A DNA stretch of 64,000 nt from an uncultured Ilumatobacter sp. (GTDB lineage Bacteria; Actinomycetota; Acidimicrobiia; Acidimicrobiales; Ilumatobacteraceae), in assembly GCA_905480335.1 (NCBI GenBank), contig CAJQPY010000021.1, forward strand, positions 1 to 64,000, in the 5' to 3' direction. The position numbers were made by a program, and so were the translations under genes. How positions within the stretch are numbered: position 1 is the first letter of the stretch; the number at the start of each line of letters is the position of its first letter. The notes beneath the pieces were generated by a model that was not told the origin of the DNA, did no database searches, and saw only the letters and a program-made list of their open reading frames with translations. Below are positions 33,686-42,001 of this stretch, piece after piece.

Positions 33686-35775
33686 GATGGCTCCTTCGCG
33701 ATCCTGGTTGCGATGAGGCTGCCGTCGCGGGCGACTTCGACGTCCCAACCAGGTCGGATGACAGAGGTGGTCTCTCGTTCTTCGACCACGGCAGGACCGG
33801 TGAAGCGCGCCCCCGCTCCGAGGGTCGTGCGGTCATAAACTGGTGCATCGAGGGCGTCGACCCCACGCGAGAAGACCATCGGGCGGGAACCCTTCGGTAC
33901 AACGTCGCCAGCGTGGTCAGCGATCGAGTCGTCGGGTTCAACCAGCGACGTGGTGGCTGATGCCGACAGCCGCCAAGTAATCGCTTCCACCGCAACGTCA
34001 GGAATGGCCATCCCGTAGATACGCCGGTACTCACTCTCGAACGCAACGGTCACGCCCGCGGCGGTGGCTGGCCATGTATCCCCTTCACCGACCCAGATCG
34101 TGATCTCGTTGCCTTGGCCCGCATACCGGGCATCGACGCCGTAGCGGAAGACGATCGCTTCGTCCGGAACGCCCGCTGCCCTCAGGACTCGCCTTCCTTC
34201 GTCGCGCAGCTCTTCGAGCAGACCGTCGCGTTCTGCGTCCGTCACCTTGTCGATCAGCCGGGGCATCGAACGGGCAAGGTCAATACGCACGGGCGACACG
34301 AGCGTTCCGAAAGCGGACAAGACCGACGCGTTGACCGGAAAGATGACCCGGTCAGATTCGAGGAGCTCGGCAACTCCACAGGCATGAACAGGTCCAGCTC
34401 CGCCGAACGCTATGAGTGGGATGCCTCGAAGGTCGACGCCCATTTCGACGCCATGCATACTCGCCGCAGCTGCCATGTTCTGGTTGACCACCTCGTGAAT
34501 TCCGGCGGCCGTGTCGATCATTTCGAGGCCGAGTCCGCTGGCTACCGTTTGTGCGGCACCCTCGGCGAGCGATCGATCGAGCGGCATGTCGCCACCCAGG
34601 AACTCTGCAGGGTCGAGCAGCCCCAGAATTACGTCGGAGTCCGTGACGGCAGGGATCGTGCCGCCCTGCCCGTAACTCGCCGGGCCTGGGTCAGCCCCGG
34701 AGGATTCGGGACCGACCTTCAGGAGACCGAATTGGTCGACGCGGGCGAGGCTGCCGCCGCCGGCGCCGATCTCGACGAGGTCGACTGACGGGACCGACAC
34801 CGGAAACCCAGAGCCCTTCTTGAAGCGATAAGCGCGGGCAACCTCGAAGGTGTTCGTCAGTTCCGGCTCACCTTGCTCGATTAGGCACGCCTTAGCGGTG
34901 GTGCCGCCCATGTCGAAGCAAAGCAGACGGTCAATTCCGAGACGATTCGCGAACCAACTCCCGGCGAGCGCCCCGGCGGCGGGGCCGGATTCGACGAGCC
35001 GAATCGGTCCGCGCGCCGCGTCATCAGCGGAGACGACGCCACCGTTAGACAACATCATCAAAACCGATCCCCCGAAGCCTTCCGAGGCGAGCCACTTCTG
35101 GAGTTCGTCGAGGTACGGTCCGATGACCGGCATAGTCGCAGCGTTGCATGCAGTGGTGACCATGCGCGGGTACTCACGAATCTGTGGAGAGATCTCGGCG
35201 GAGATGCACACCGGCACTCCCAGTGCAGCGCGAAGGTGGTCAGCAATCTTCTGCTCGTTAGACGCGTTGACGTAAGAATTCAGGCAACAGATCGCGACCG
35301 ACTCGACGCCGGCCGCGCCGAGCTGAACGGCGAGCGCGTCAAGGTCAGCCTCGGTTGGTTTGATAATGACGTTGCCTCGTGCATCGGTTCGCTCGTCGAT
35401 TTCAAAAGTGAGTTCCCGCGCAATCGGAGGCGGTGGAAACTCGATCTGGAGGTCGTACATGTCATATCGATGCTCGTCACGGATGAGCAATGTGTCGCCG
35501 AACCCCTTCGTGGTGACGAGGCCTGCGAGACCTGTTTTACCTTCGATTAGCGCATTCGTGATCAGTGTCGTGGCATGCACGATCGGTGCGGTGATCTCAC
35601 CCGGCTTCACATCCGCCTTCGCAAGTAGTTGCGTGACGCCGGTGCGCACGCCATCAAGGGGCGCGTTCGGCGTAGTGAGCGTCTTGTCAACAACAACTCG
35701 GCCCGATGCAGCATCAAGCAGTACAACATCGGTGAACGTGCCACCAATATCTACTGCCAGCCTCCAGTCGGTCAT
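33682..35775 (-). CDS. Hydantoinase A/oxoprolinase-family ATPase subunit (HyuA-like)
   Basis: 697 residues, the usual length. DIGGTFTDVVLLD at the N-terminus is the first phosphate motif of this ASKHA-like fold. DMGGTTAKACLI is the second, and AFGGAGPVHACGVAE the third. It binds and hydrolyses ATP to activate the substrate for the HyuB partner encoded next to it. It lies 37 bp after the cupin gene with a GGGAGA ribosome site. Whether the pair is a hydantoinase, oxoprolinase or carboxylase cannot be told from sequence. Confidence 0.92.
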   Translation of the reverse strand: MTDWRLAVDIGGTFTDVVLLDAASGRVVVDKTLTTPNAPLDGVRTGVTQLLAKADVKPGEITAPIVHATTLITNALIEGKTGLAGLVTTKGFGDTLLIRDEHRYDMYDLQIEFPPPPIARELTFEIDERTDARGNVIIKPTEADLDALAVQLGAAGVESVAICCLNSYVNASNEQKIADHLRAALGVPVCISAEISPQIREYPRMVTTACNAATMPVIGPYLDELQKWLASEGFGGSVLMMLSNGGVVSADDAARGPIRLVESGPAAGALAGSWFANRLGIDRLLCFDMGGTTAKACLIEQGEPELTNTFEVARAYRFKKGSGFPVSVPSVDLVEIGAGGGSLARVDQFGLLKVGPESSGADPGPASYGQGGTIPAVTDSDVILGLLDPAEFLGGDMPLDRSLAEGAAQTVASGLGLEMIDTAAGIHEVVNQNMAAAASMHGVEMGVDLRGIPLIAFGGAGPVHACGVAELLESDRVIFPVNASVLSAFGTLVSPVRIDLARSMPRLIDKVTDAERDGLLEELRDEGRRVLRAAGVPDEAIVFRYGVDARYAGQGNEITIWVGEGDTWPATAAGVTVAFESEYRRIYGMAIPDVAVEAITWRLSASATTSLVEPDDSIADHAGDVVPKGSRPMVFSRGVDALDAPVYDRTTLGAGARFTGPAVVEERETTSVIRPGWDVEVARDGSLIATRIAKEPS

Positions 35776-35812
35776 CGGCTGTTCTCCCTATGTCCAGGAA
35801 CATAAAGTCGGC

Positions 35813-36199
35813 TCATCGGTCTTCTCGCAGGTCATCTCGAGGTGGAGCAAACACGTCGAGGATCCAGCACTCGTTCAGCTCATCGTCGCCCACGAACAGG
35901 CTGTCGCCGTGCCAAACACCAGGCTGGGCTAGGTACGCCTGATTGACACCAACGACCTTTCGATCGGGCGCGGCCTCAGAATCATCGATCCGGAAGTCGA
36001 GCGCACCACGGACAATGATGCCGAGTTGCTCGTGTTCATCGTGCTTATGCATGAACGATCCGGTTGCGCCTCCGGCAATTCGCCAGAAACAGAGCTGCAG
36101 GTTATCGCCGGTGATAACTCGACGCCGGAAACCCGGGCGGTCGGTTTCGGTGAACTCTTCGTCATCGAAGAAGTGGCAGTATTCATTTGCAAGATTCAT
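35813..36199 (-). CDS. Small cupin-domain protein
   Basis: 128 residues, single cupin barrel. The metal-type motif 1 reads HKHDEHEQLGIIVRG (H-x-H then Glu) and motif 2 reads PGVWHGDS. It may be a metal-dependent isomerase, lyase or dioxygenase, or a ligand-binding helper. The ATG overlaps the stop of the VOC gene (ATGA) and it precedes HyuA, so it is co-translated with the pathway. The exact reaction is unknown. Confidence 0.8.
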   Translation of the reverse strand: MNLANEYCHFFDDEEFTETDRPGFRRRVITGDNLQLCFWRIAGGATGSFMHKHDEHEQLGIIVRGALDFRIDDSEAAPDRKVVGVNQAYLAQPGVWHGDSLFVGDDELNECWILDVFAPPRDDLREDR

Positions 36200-36684
36200 G
36201 ACGAAGCTCCGATCATGTCCGGGAACCGAGCAGCCTCTTCATCAAGGTTAAGAGGCCGAATGATTGCCTCATGCTCCTCTTCGCCCCAACGGTCTATTGG
36301 GACGAGCCACATCACCTCAAACTCGAGGCCGTCCGGATCCATGCAGTACAAGCTCTTGTTCGCCCCGTGGTCAGAGGCACCCTTCATGACGCCGGCAGCG
36401 CTTAGGCGTCGCTCCATCGCAATAAGATCACCAAGCGTTTCAACCTCCCAGGCAAGATGGTAGAGGCCAACCGTTTCGCGGCCGGCAGCAGACTGTTGCG
36501 CTTGCTCTCCGATGGTGAAGAAGGCGATGTCGTGGTGGTTGTCCGACCTCGGTGCACGCATGAAGGCGAACTGCCCTGGTTCGTCGATAACCGTTACGAA
36601 ATCAAGGACGTCTTCGTAGAACTGTCGATGCCGTGTCGAGTCACGCACATATAAAACTGCGTGGTTCATACCTTTGATGCTCAC
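36196..36684 (-). CDS. VOC-superfamily protein (extradiol-dioxygenase/glyoxalase-like), first gene of the operon
   Basis: 162 residues from GTG 36684 after GGGAGAG. The sequence starts GMNHAVLYVRDSTRHRQFYEDV and contains NHHDIAF, YHLAWEVETLGDL and DPDGLEFEVMW, with two His and a Glu in metal positions as in glyoxalase I or type-I extradiol dioxygenases. It opens the long operon VOC-cupin-HyuA-HyuB-CoA ligase-Rieske-importer and lies directly downstream of operator C. Confidence 0.83.
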   Translation of the reverse strand: MSIKGMNHAVLYVRDSTRHRQFYEDVLDFVTVIDEPGQFAFMRAPRSDNHHDIAFFTIGEQAQQSAAGRETVGLYHLAWEVETLGDLIAMERRLSAAGVMKGASDHGANKSLYCMDPDGLEFEVMWLVPIDRWGEEEHEAIIRPLNLDEEAARFPDMIGASS

Positions 36685-36705
36685 CGGTGCTCTCCCGCGT
36701 TGAGG

Positions 36706-36724
36706 TGGACTGATGGTCAGACCA
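36706..36724. promoter_or_regulatory. Predicted GntR/FadR-type operator, site C
   Basis: On the minus strand this reads TGGTCTGACCATCAGTCCA and fits TGGTNNG-N5-CNNACCA with one mismatch (TCCA). It lies 22 bp upstream of the first gene of the large operon, in the same orientation relative to that gene as site D to its own. Confidence 0.7.
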
Positions 36725-36780
36725 TAACAAATTCGTAGGGGCCGCTTCCAATCACATTCAACCCGAGTCCTAACGCTGCC

Positions 36781-37773
36781 CTACTCAATGCCAACCAGGT
36801 CAGCGAACCGACGGCGCCACTCGACGGACGGCTTATCGGACTGCACGTTCACCAGCCCGGTTCGACTCAGTGGGAGTGTGCCCGGGACTGTTTCCAGCAT
36901 GGCCCGATCCTCTGCGCCAATCGCTCGATCAAAGGCCAAGATTTCCTCCGGATCGACGCCGTGGTCGTCGTTACGCCAAACAACGAAGGTGAAAAGCGAA
37001 TTGAGGTCGTCGACGGGAGTGCTGCAGAGCAGCAGGATGTGTTCCAGCCCGTCGTCGTAACGAATAGTGCTGCGGACGATGAAGGGAAGCGCAAAGCCCG
37101 TAGTCATGACACGATGAACGAAATCGTCCTCACTTCCACTCACCGCCACTGCTTCGTCGGGATTTGCTGCATCTACCTCGTACGTGTAGCCAAAGAAGTC
37201 ATCGTCTAGGGGGCCGAGTTCAAGCTTCGGAACAACTGGATCCTGTCCTGCGCCAAACGTGCCCGTGTGTACCCAGGGGAAGTGACTGAAGTCCATGAAG
37301 TTGTCGACAAGCCGCGGCGACGACGTACTCCACGCCTCGACCTCGGTGTTCAGGCGCCGAAACATCGGGTCATCATCTTGGGCGATTCGCGGGATGTCGA
37401 ATGCGGGCACACCCGGGCAGACCCATACCAACCCGTAGAGCTCTTGAACTTGCATGCACCGCAGGTGAGCCGTCGGCGGAATTGCAGCCTGCGGGCCAGA
37501 CGACGGAACCGACACACACTGCCCAGCGGCGCCGAACACCCAACCGTGATAGGCGCACGTCAGTTCACCATTGTCGACTATTCCGATCGAGAGCGGCGCC
37601 TCGCGATGCGGACACCGGTCAGGGGCGACGACAAGCGATCCGTCAGGCCCTCGCCAGATGACGAGGTCCTCACCGAGAAGACGGACGGCGAGCACGTTTT
37701 CACCGAGCTCCGAAACCCGCGCAACCGGATACCAGGCTGTGCGCAGTGCTGGGCTCTGAACAAATTGAGTCAT
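36781..37773 (-). CDS. Rieske non-haem iron oxygenase, VanA-like
   Basis: 330 residues from ATG 37773 (MTQFVQSPAL). An upstream in-frame start at 37806 lacks support. The Rieske ligands are Cys54-x-His56 and Cys73-x2-His76 (CAYHGW); the iron site is DFSHFPWVH with His164 and His169. It is a close paralogue of the oxygenase at 21586 (shared NTxxExW, GTFGxxQ and C-terminal VQSDKxSxEWRRR). Two such enzymes in one regulon suggest successive dealkylations or alternative substrates. Operator D lies 43 bp upstream. Confidence 0.88.
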   Translation of the reverse strand: MTQFVQSPALRTAWYPVARVSELGENVLAVRLLGEDLVIWRGPDGSLVVAPDRCPHREAPLSIGIVDNGELTCAYHGWVFGAAGQCVSVPSSGPQAAIPPTAHLRCMQVQELYGLVWVCPGVPAFDIPRIAQDDDPMFRRLNTEVEAWSTSSPRLVDNFMDFSHFPWVHTGTFGAGQDPVVPKLELGPLDDDFFGYTYEVDAANPDEAVAVSGSEDDFVHRVMTTGFALPFIVRSTIRYDDGLEHILLLCSTPVDDLNSLFTFVVWRNDDHGVDPEEILAFDRAIGAEDRAMLETVPGTLPLSRTGLVNVQSDKPSVEWRRRFADLVGIE

Positions 37774-37815
37774 TTGATGACCTTCCCCATAATTGCCGGC
37801 AAGCAAAAGCCTCAG

Positions 37816-37834
37816 TGGTCAGACCAGCAGACCA
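37816..37834. promoter_or_regulatory. Predicted GntR/FadR-type operator, site D
   Basis: TGGTCAGACCAGCAGACCA, a full match to the 19-bp pattern. It lies upstream of the minus-strand Rieske gene that starts at 37773 and downstream of the regulator gene. A weaker dyad (TGACCATAGGTCA, 37841-37853) follows directly. Confidence 0.75.
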
Positions 37835-37917
37835 CCGACCTGACCATAGGTCATCGACGCCACGACAGTCACGCGCCCCCGAATTCCGAGATTCGTTCCA
37901 GCGACATCGGTGGCGTG

Positions 37918-38634
37918 TCAGTCGAGATCGTCGACCATCGAATGCTCGACCGCATCAAGATGCGACTGCGCTGCGAAACGAACCGCTTCGGCGTCTCGAC
38001 TGAAGAAGGCTTCGGCGATCTCGCGGTGCGCCTCGCCCGACTCAGCGATGATTCGAGCCACCTCGGCCTGGTTGCTCTCCGCTGAGAGCAGCGTAAAGAA
38101 TTCGATGGAGCGGAAAAGCTGGTCGAGAACCTTGCCGTAAAGTTCGATCAAGAGCGGGTTACCGCATGCGGCCGCAACAGTTGTATGAAATTCTCGATCG
38201 AGCTGGCGAAAGTCGTTAATGTCCAGTTGTGGATCGAACTGAGCAGCGACAGCAACAATGCGCTCGCGATCTTCCTGGCTTGCGCGCTGCGCTGCCATCT
38301 CGAAGAGTGGAACCTCGAGAACCCTACGCGTTTCGAAAAGTTCGGCAATAAACGTCTTCCCGTCACCACTCGGCTCGAGCACCACATCGGGTAGATGCTC
38401 CGCCACGTACACACGATTCCCACGCCGCTGGACAACCCCCATGGAGACCAACCCCTGCATCGCCTCTCGCACTGAGGTGCGTGCCACCTCAAACTTCTCC
38501 GAGAGTTCGCGTTCGGAGGGCATCCGGTTCCCGGGGGCCAACTCGCCGGTCGAAATCCACTCCAACAACTGGGTTCGTATCTGCGAGCTCACGGTCTCTC
38601 GCGAGATCGGTGTCACTGCTGGAGTTTGATGCAT
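37918..38634 (-). CDS. GntR-family transcriptional regulator, FadR subfamily (FCD domain)
   Basis: 238 residues. The winged helix-turn-helix (about 17-78) contains PSERELSEKFEVARTSVREA, the FadR-group recognition helix. The all-helical FCD domain (about 90-225) contains FETRRVLEVPLFEMAA, REFHTTVAAACGNPLL and later His residues that usually bind a metal and the effector. Regulators of this group recognise TGGT-type half-sites and normally release DNA when a pathway acid binds. Six fitting operators surround the gene, one (site E) at its own promoter, so it is the likely local repressor. Confidence 0.93.
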   Translation of the reverse strand: MHQTPAVTPISRETVSSQIRTQLLEWISTGELAPGNRMPSERELSEKFEVARTSVREAMQGLVSMGVVQRRGNRVYVAEHLPDVVLEPSGDGKTFIAELFETRRVLEVPLFEMAAQRASQEDRERIVAVAAQFDPQLDINDFRQLDREFHTTVAAACGNPLLIELYGKVLDQLFRSIEFFTLLSAESNQAEVARIIAESGEAHREIAEAFFSRDAEAVRFAAQSHLDAVEHSMVDDLD

Positions 38635-38681
38635 TGCTAAGACTTCTTTCAGACTGCATTATTCCGCAGAGATTGGAGTGT

Positions 38682-38700
38682 TGGTATGACAACCATACCA
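38682..38700. promoter_or_regulatory. Predicted autoregulatory operator of the GntR gene, site E
   Basis: TGGTATGACAACCATACCA is a perfect inverted repeat (TGGTATG-N5-CATACCA) and, with one more pair on each side, TTGGTATG...CATACCAA. It lies 48 bp upstream of the regulator start and defines the symmetry of the operator. Confidence 0.78.
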
Positions 38701-38824
38701 AACGCCTACAACGACGCCGAGAGGAGTGCCTCACCTTTTGTCTGCCTCATGTGAGTTTGTATTCGAGATTTAATGCGGCGCAAGTACCCTGCAATTGTCA
38801 GAACCAACAGCGCAACCTGCCTTT

Positions 38825-38843
38825 CGGTCTGACCAACTGACCA
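38825..38843. promoter_or_regulatory. Predicted GntR/FadR-type operator, site F
   Basis: CGGTCTGACCAACTGACCA fits the pattern with one mismatch at the first base. A small palindrome TGGTACCA (38846-38853) follows. It lies upstream of the plus-strand VOC gene and 125 bp from site E, in the promoter region shared with the divergent regulator. Confidence 0.65.
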
Positions 38844-38900
38844 AGTGGTACCATTCGTCATTATTCGGGCCAGACAATCCGCAAAACCATGGAGAACGCT

Positions 38901-39383
38901 GTGAACAAAAGCCATCACAACACCCATCCGACCGAACCACGTTGGACCCACATTGCCCTGCGCGTCCACGACATCGACGCCACGATCGCCTGGTACAAGG
39001 AGTTCACTCCTCTTGAACTCATCGACAAACGGGAGGACGAGATGGGATATGGCGCATGGCTCGGCATGCCCGGCGAGACGAATAACCCGTTCATTCTGGT
39101 CATTGCGCAATTCTTCGAAGAGACGGATCCATTTGCCGGTGCTCCGATGGACACTCTTGGGCCGTTTGCTCACCTCGGAATTGAGTTGCCCACCCAAGAT
39201 GCGGTTGACGCCATGGCCCAACGGGGCAAGCAGGCTGATTGTCTCTCGATGCCACCGACGATGATGCCTCAGCCCATTGGCTACATCGCGATGTTGCGCG
39301 ATCCTGATGGCAACACCGTTGAATTTTCATGGGACCAGGGCGTGTTCTCCACACTGCAGAAGCAGTGGAGCGCGCAGAACTGA
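38901..39383 (+). CDS. VOC-superfamily (glyoxalase-like) protein
   Basis: About 160 residues. Motifs are WTHIALRVHDIDATIAWYKEF at the start, FAHLGIEL in the middle and RDPDGNTVEFSWDQ with the C-terminal metal Glu. GTG at 38901 has a GGAGAA ribosome site four bases upstream; ATG at 38889 has none but would add four residues. It is divergent from the regulator gene and carries operator F. It is the third VOC protein of the regulon, alongside the genes at 23831 and 36196. Confidence 0.82.
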   Translation: MNKSHHNTHPTEPRWTHIALRVHDIDATIAWYKEFTPLELIDKREDEMGYGAWLGMPGETNNPFILVIAQFFEETDPFAGAPMDTLGPFAHLGIELPTQDAVDAMAQRGKQADCLSMPPTMMPQPIGYIAMLRDPDGNTVEFSWDQGVFSTLQKQWSAQN

Positions 39384-39487
39384 GCTCAACCGCCAGGGCG
39401 ACACGCGAATGCGTGACCGGGCGCCAAAGCGCTCGGTCTCAAGGAGAGCGCGGGTTATCACTCAGATTGCAACACCACTGTCGACCG

Positions 39488-41107
39488 TTAATCGTCAGAG
39501 AAGTCCTGGGTTTCGAGCCGGATACGGAGATCGACTGCGATGTCGCGCCCGAGGGCCACGGACAAATCTTCGGCGAGCGCGTCGGCCGAAGGTGACTCGT
39601 CAAGTGCCGGGCCAGCCAGCACCACCGAGACGTTGTCGCCGACCACAGAAACGCCAACGTTGGTGTGACCAGGGAAAGACTCAATCCAGTCACTGACTGC
39701 TCGTGAAGCTGCCTTCTGCTCGAAGACGTTCGTTGCAACGCTCGTGCCATTTAGAATGACCGCAGCAGTGATGACCGCTGCTGCGCCGCCAACAGCCGCC
39801 AATGCCGTCCGGACCCGAAACTGGTTCTCGGTCGCCCTTGACAGCGGCGCCACACCGGTCAACAAGAACACAGCCGCACCGACGATCAGAATCGCTGTCG
39901 CATTCGTAGCAAACAACAACAAAGCCCCGTTACCTGACTCCCAATCACCATATGAGTAACTGATCCCGATCACCGTTAGGGGCGGGACGAGTGCGATCGA
40001 AATCGCCACACCCGGGAGTGAATTCGACACATCGGGACGAGACCATGCGTACGCACCAGCTCCTCCTGCAGCGACAGCGATCGCAAGGTCAACGAATGTC
40101 GGATTGGAACGCGACACAATCTGGCTGTTTGCCAAGGTGTCGACGAGCGTGAACTCTGCAAGTCCAACTACGAACCCAATTCCGATCGCGATCGCGATAC
40201 CGGCCAGAGCTACCAGCGACGACCTAGCCAGACGATTTGGCCACCCCATCACAAGCGATAGCGCCATGCCCATCAGCGGCGTCATGAGCGGGGCGATAAG
40301 CATCGCGCCGACGACGACGGCGGTCGAGTCGGCCACAACACCCAACGATGCGATCACCGACGCGAAAACCATCAAAACAACAAAGCGAATGACTTTTGTC
40401 TGGGTGTTCGCACCCTCATACATCAGCTCGGTGTACAACCTCTGACGGTCGTGCACGGCCAGAGGTCGGGCTGCAAACCACTCCGCAACGAGTTCCGAGG
40501 TCGGCGTACGCGGTGCATCGGCGTCGCGGTCCGGATTAAGCAGAACGCTGATCGACAGCAGTTCGAAGCCAATCCACAGAACCGCCACAGCGACCGTGAG
40601 CGTCGACAACAGCTCCGAGGGGAACAACGCGATCAGAAATCCGACTGCGATCAGGGAGCATCCGCTCGTCAGCTGCCAGTCAAGGGTGCCACGCGTCCGA
40701 TGTCGCACTAGCTGGCCGAGCTTGACGGCGCCGGCTGCAACGAGACCCAACCCGAAGAGACGCCCAAGTGCAACCTCGGTTCGGGCAGGAAACACGGCCA
40801 TGAATCCACCAAGCCCAATCGCCACCAATGACACCAAGAGGACAGCCCACTGCACAGGTCGGGTCCGTCGAACCGCCCACAACGTTATCGCTGCGTAACC
40901 GATCGTCCCGATACCAACCAGTCGCCCAAGGATCACAATCGAGCGATCCGGCCAGGACAAGACTACGAGCGCGACCGCAATCCCAGTAATGCGGCGGATG
41001 GCATTGGGCTTCAGAAGACGCGATAAGTCGAGGCGAGCCCATTCGTAGCCCGCTCTCGGTTCGTCGGAGTCCTCGAGTTCACTTGTCAGCGGGTCGGCGT
41101 CGGCCAT
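39488..41107 (-). CDS. Membrane protein, HdeD-like repeats fused to DUF389
   Basis: 539 residues from ATG 41107 with an AAGGAAAG ribosome site; the longer open frame is not supported. The N-terminal 200 residues hold about six hydrophobic helices in the repeated HdeD/DUF308 pattern. Residues about 225-430 are the DUF389 core (GVVADSTAVVVGAMLIAPLM and SLPGVAISIALVPPL). A hydrophilic C-terminus of about 70 residues follows one last helix. The function of DUF389 is unknown; HdeD relates to acid stress. It lies just outside the regulon. Confidence 0.82.
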   Translation of the reverse strand: MADADPLTSELEDSDEPRAGYEWARLDLSRLLKPNAIRRITGIAVALVVLSWPDRSIVILGRLVGIGTIGYAAITLWAVRRTRPVQWAVLLVSLVAIGLGGFMAVFPARTEVALGRLFGLGLVAAGAVKLGQLVRHRTRGTLDWQLTSGCSLIAVGFLIALFPSELLSTLTVAVAVLWIGFELLSISVLLNPDRDADAPRTPTSELVAEWFAARPLAVHDRQRLYTELMYEGANTQTKVIRFVVLMVFASVIASLGVVADSTAVVVGAMLIAPLMTPLMGMALSLVMGWPNRLARSSLVALAGIAIAIGIGFVVGLAEFTLVDTLANSQIVSRSNPTFVDLAIAVAAGGAGAYAWSRPDVSNSLPGVAISIALVPPLTVIGISYSYGDWESGNGALLLFATNATAILIVGAAVFLLTGVAPLSRATENQFRVRTALAAVGGAAAVITAAVILNGTSVATNVFEQKAASRAVSDWIESFPGHTNVGVSVVGDNVSVVLAGPALDESPSADALAEDLSVALGRDIAVDLRIRLETQDFSDD

Positions 41108-41540
41108 GCGTTCTTTCCTTTCCCTGCACGACAGGCTCGAATAGAGCCGAGCGTACGCAACGACTCGATCTTCAAGGTGAAAATATCCGAATGTGCATCG
41201 CCCGGGGCGGCCGCTGCTACGTCTTACTGCATTCCCGTGTCTCATTCCTAGGCTTTCGTCGCGACATGACTGTCGCGACTCTCAGCGAGTCGCGGGTCGT
41301 CAAACAGCACCGAGCCAAGTTGGCTTTGGTGCTATGCAAAACGACTTCGTCGGCACGAACGACGAGATCCGCCAGTGGGCGACCCGATGAGCGGTCGAGA
41401 TCTCATCGACATCTTTGCGATCTGCGGTGGTCTCTTCGAATGCGTCCTCGGGGCGATCCTGCTTCACCGCAGATTCTTGACCCTCGACAGGGTTTCACAA
41501 ACGCACTACGGTGGTCTTGACTCATCGAAGGAGGCCCCAC
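41108..41540. other. Intergenic stretch without a supported gene
   Basis: This is the divergent space between the DUF389 gene and a PPOX gene. No frame has both a ribosome site and protein-like composition. A short hydrophobic stretch in the plus frame near 41400-41470 (DLIDIFAICGGLFE) may be chance. Confidence 0.35.
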
Positions 41541-41990
41541 GTGCCCACTATTGCAGCACCGGCTCAGACCTTGCTCGGCTCGGATGCTGTTGCCCACGTG
41601 TGGACGGTCAATTCCGATGGGAGCCCACAGGTGTCCGTCGTCTGGGTCATCGCCCAGGACGACGAAATCCTGTTCGGCACCGACGCGTCGAGCCAGAAGG
41701 CAAAGAATCTGTCCCGCGATGCCCGCATAGTGCTCTCGATTGAGGACGAGGAACGAAATGCGCGCGGCTACCAGCGGCACCTCGTGATCCGTGGTCACGC
41801 CCGGATCGAAGTGGGGCCCGACCCGGCGCTGATGGACCGACTCGCTGTGAAGTACACCGGTCTGCGCCAACATCCGCTGGCACTTCGCGATTCGCCGTCG
41901 AGCGTCGTCGTTCGCGTCGAGGTCGATCGACTCAGCGGCGTCGGGCCGTGGATCGATGAAACCACCGCGCCTGCCTTCTTCGGAGGCTGA
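41541..41990 (+). CDS. PPOX-class F420/FMN-dependent enzyme (pyridoxamine-oxidase fold)
   Basis: 149 residues from GTG 41541, which follows GAAGGAGG. The split-barrel pattern is visible: AHVWTVNSDGSPQVSVVWV, then ILFGTDASSQKAKNL and IRGHARIEVG. Actinobacterial relatives bind F420 or FMN and reduce small molecules. The start fits the ribosome site better than the upstream frame. It stands alone between divergent and convergent neighbours. Confidence 0.82.
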   Translation: MPTIAAPAQTLLGSDAVAHVWTVNSDGSPQVSVVWVIAQDDEILFGTDASSQKAKNLSRDARIVLSIEDEERNARGYQRHLVIRGHARIEVGPDPALMDRLAVKYTGLRQHPLALRDSPSSVVVRVEVDRLSGVGPWIDETTAPAFFGG

Positions 41991-42001
41991 CGGCCACCCG
42001 G

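Noticed and set aside
37841-37853. Seventh operator (TGACCATAGGTCA)
   Set aside because: It is a weak dyad next to site D but does not fit the TGGTNNG-N5-CNNACCA spacing.
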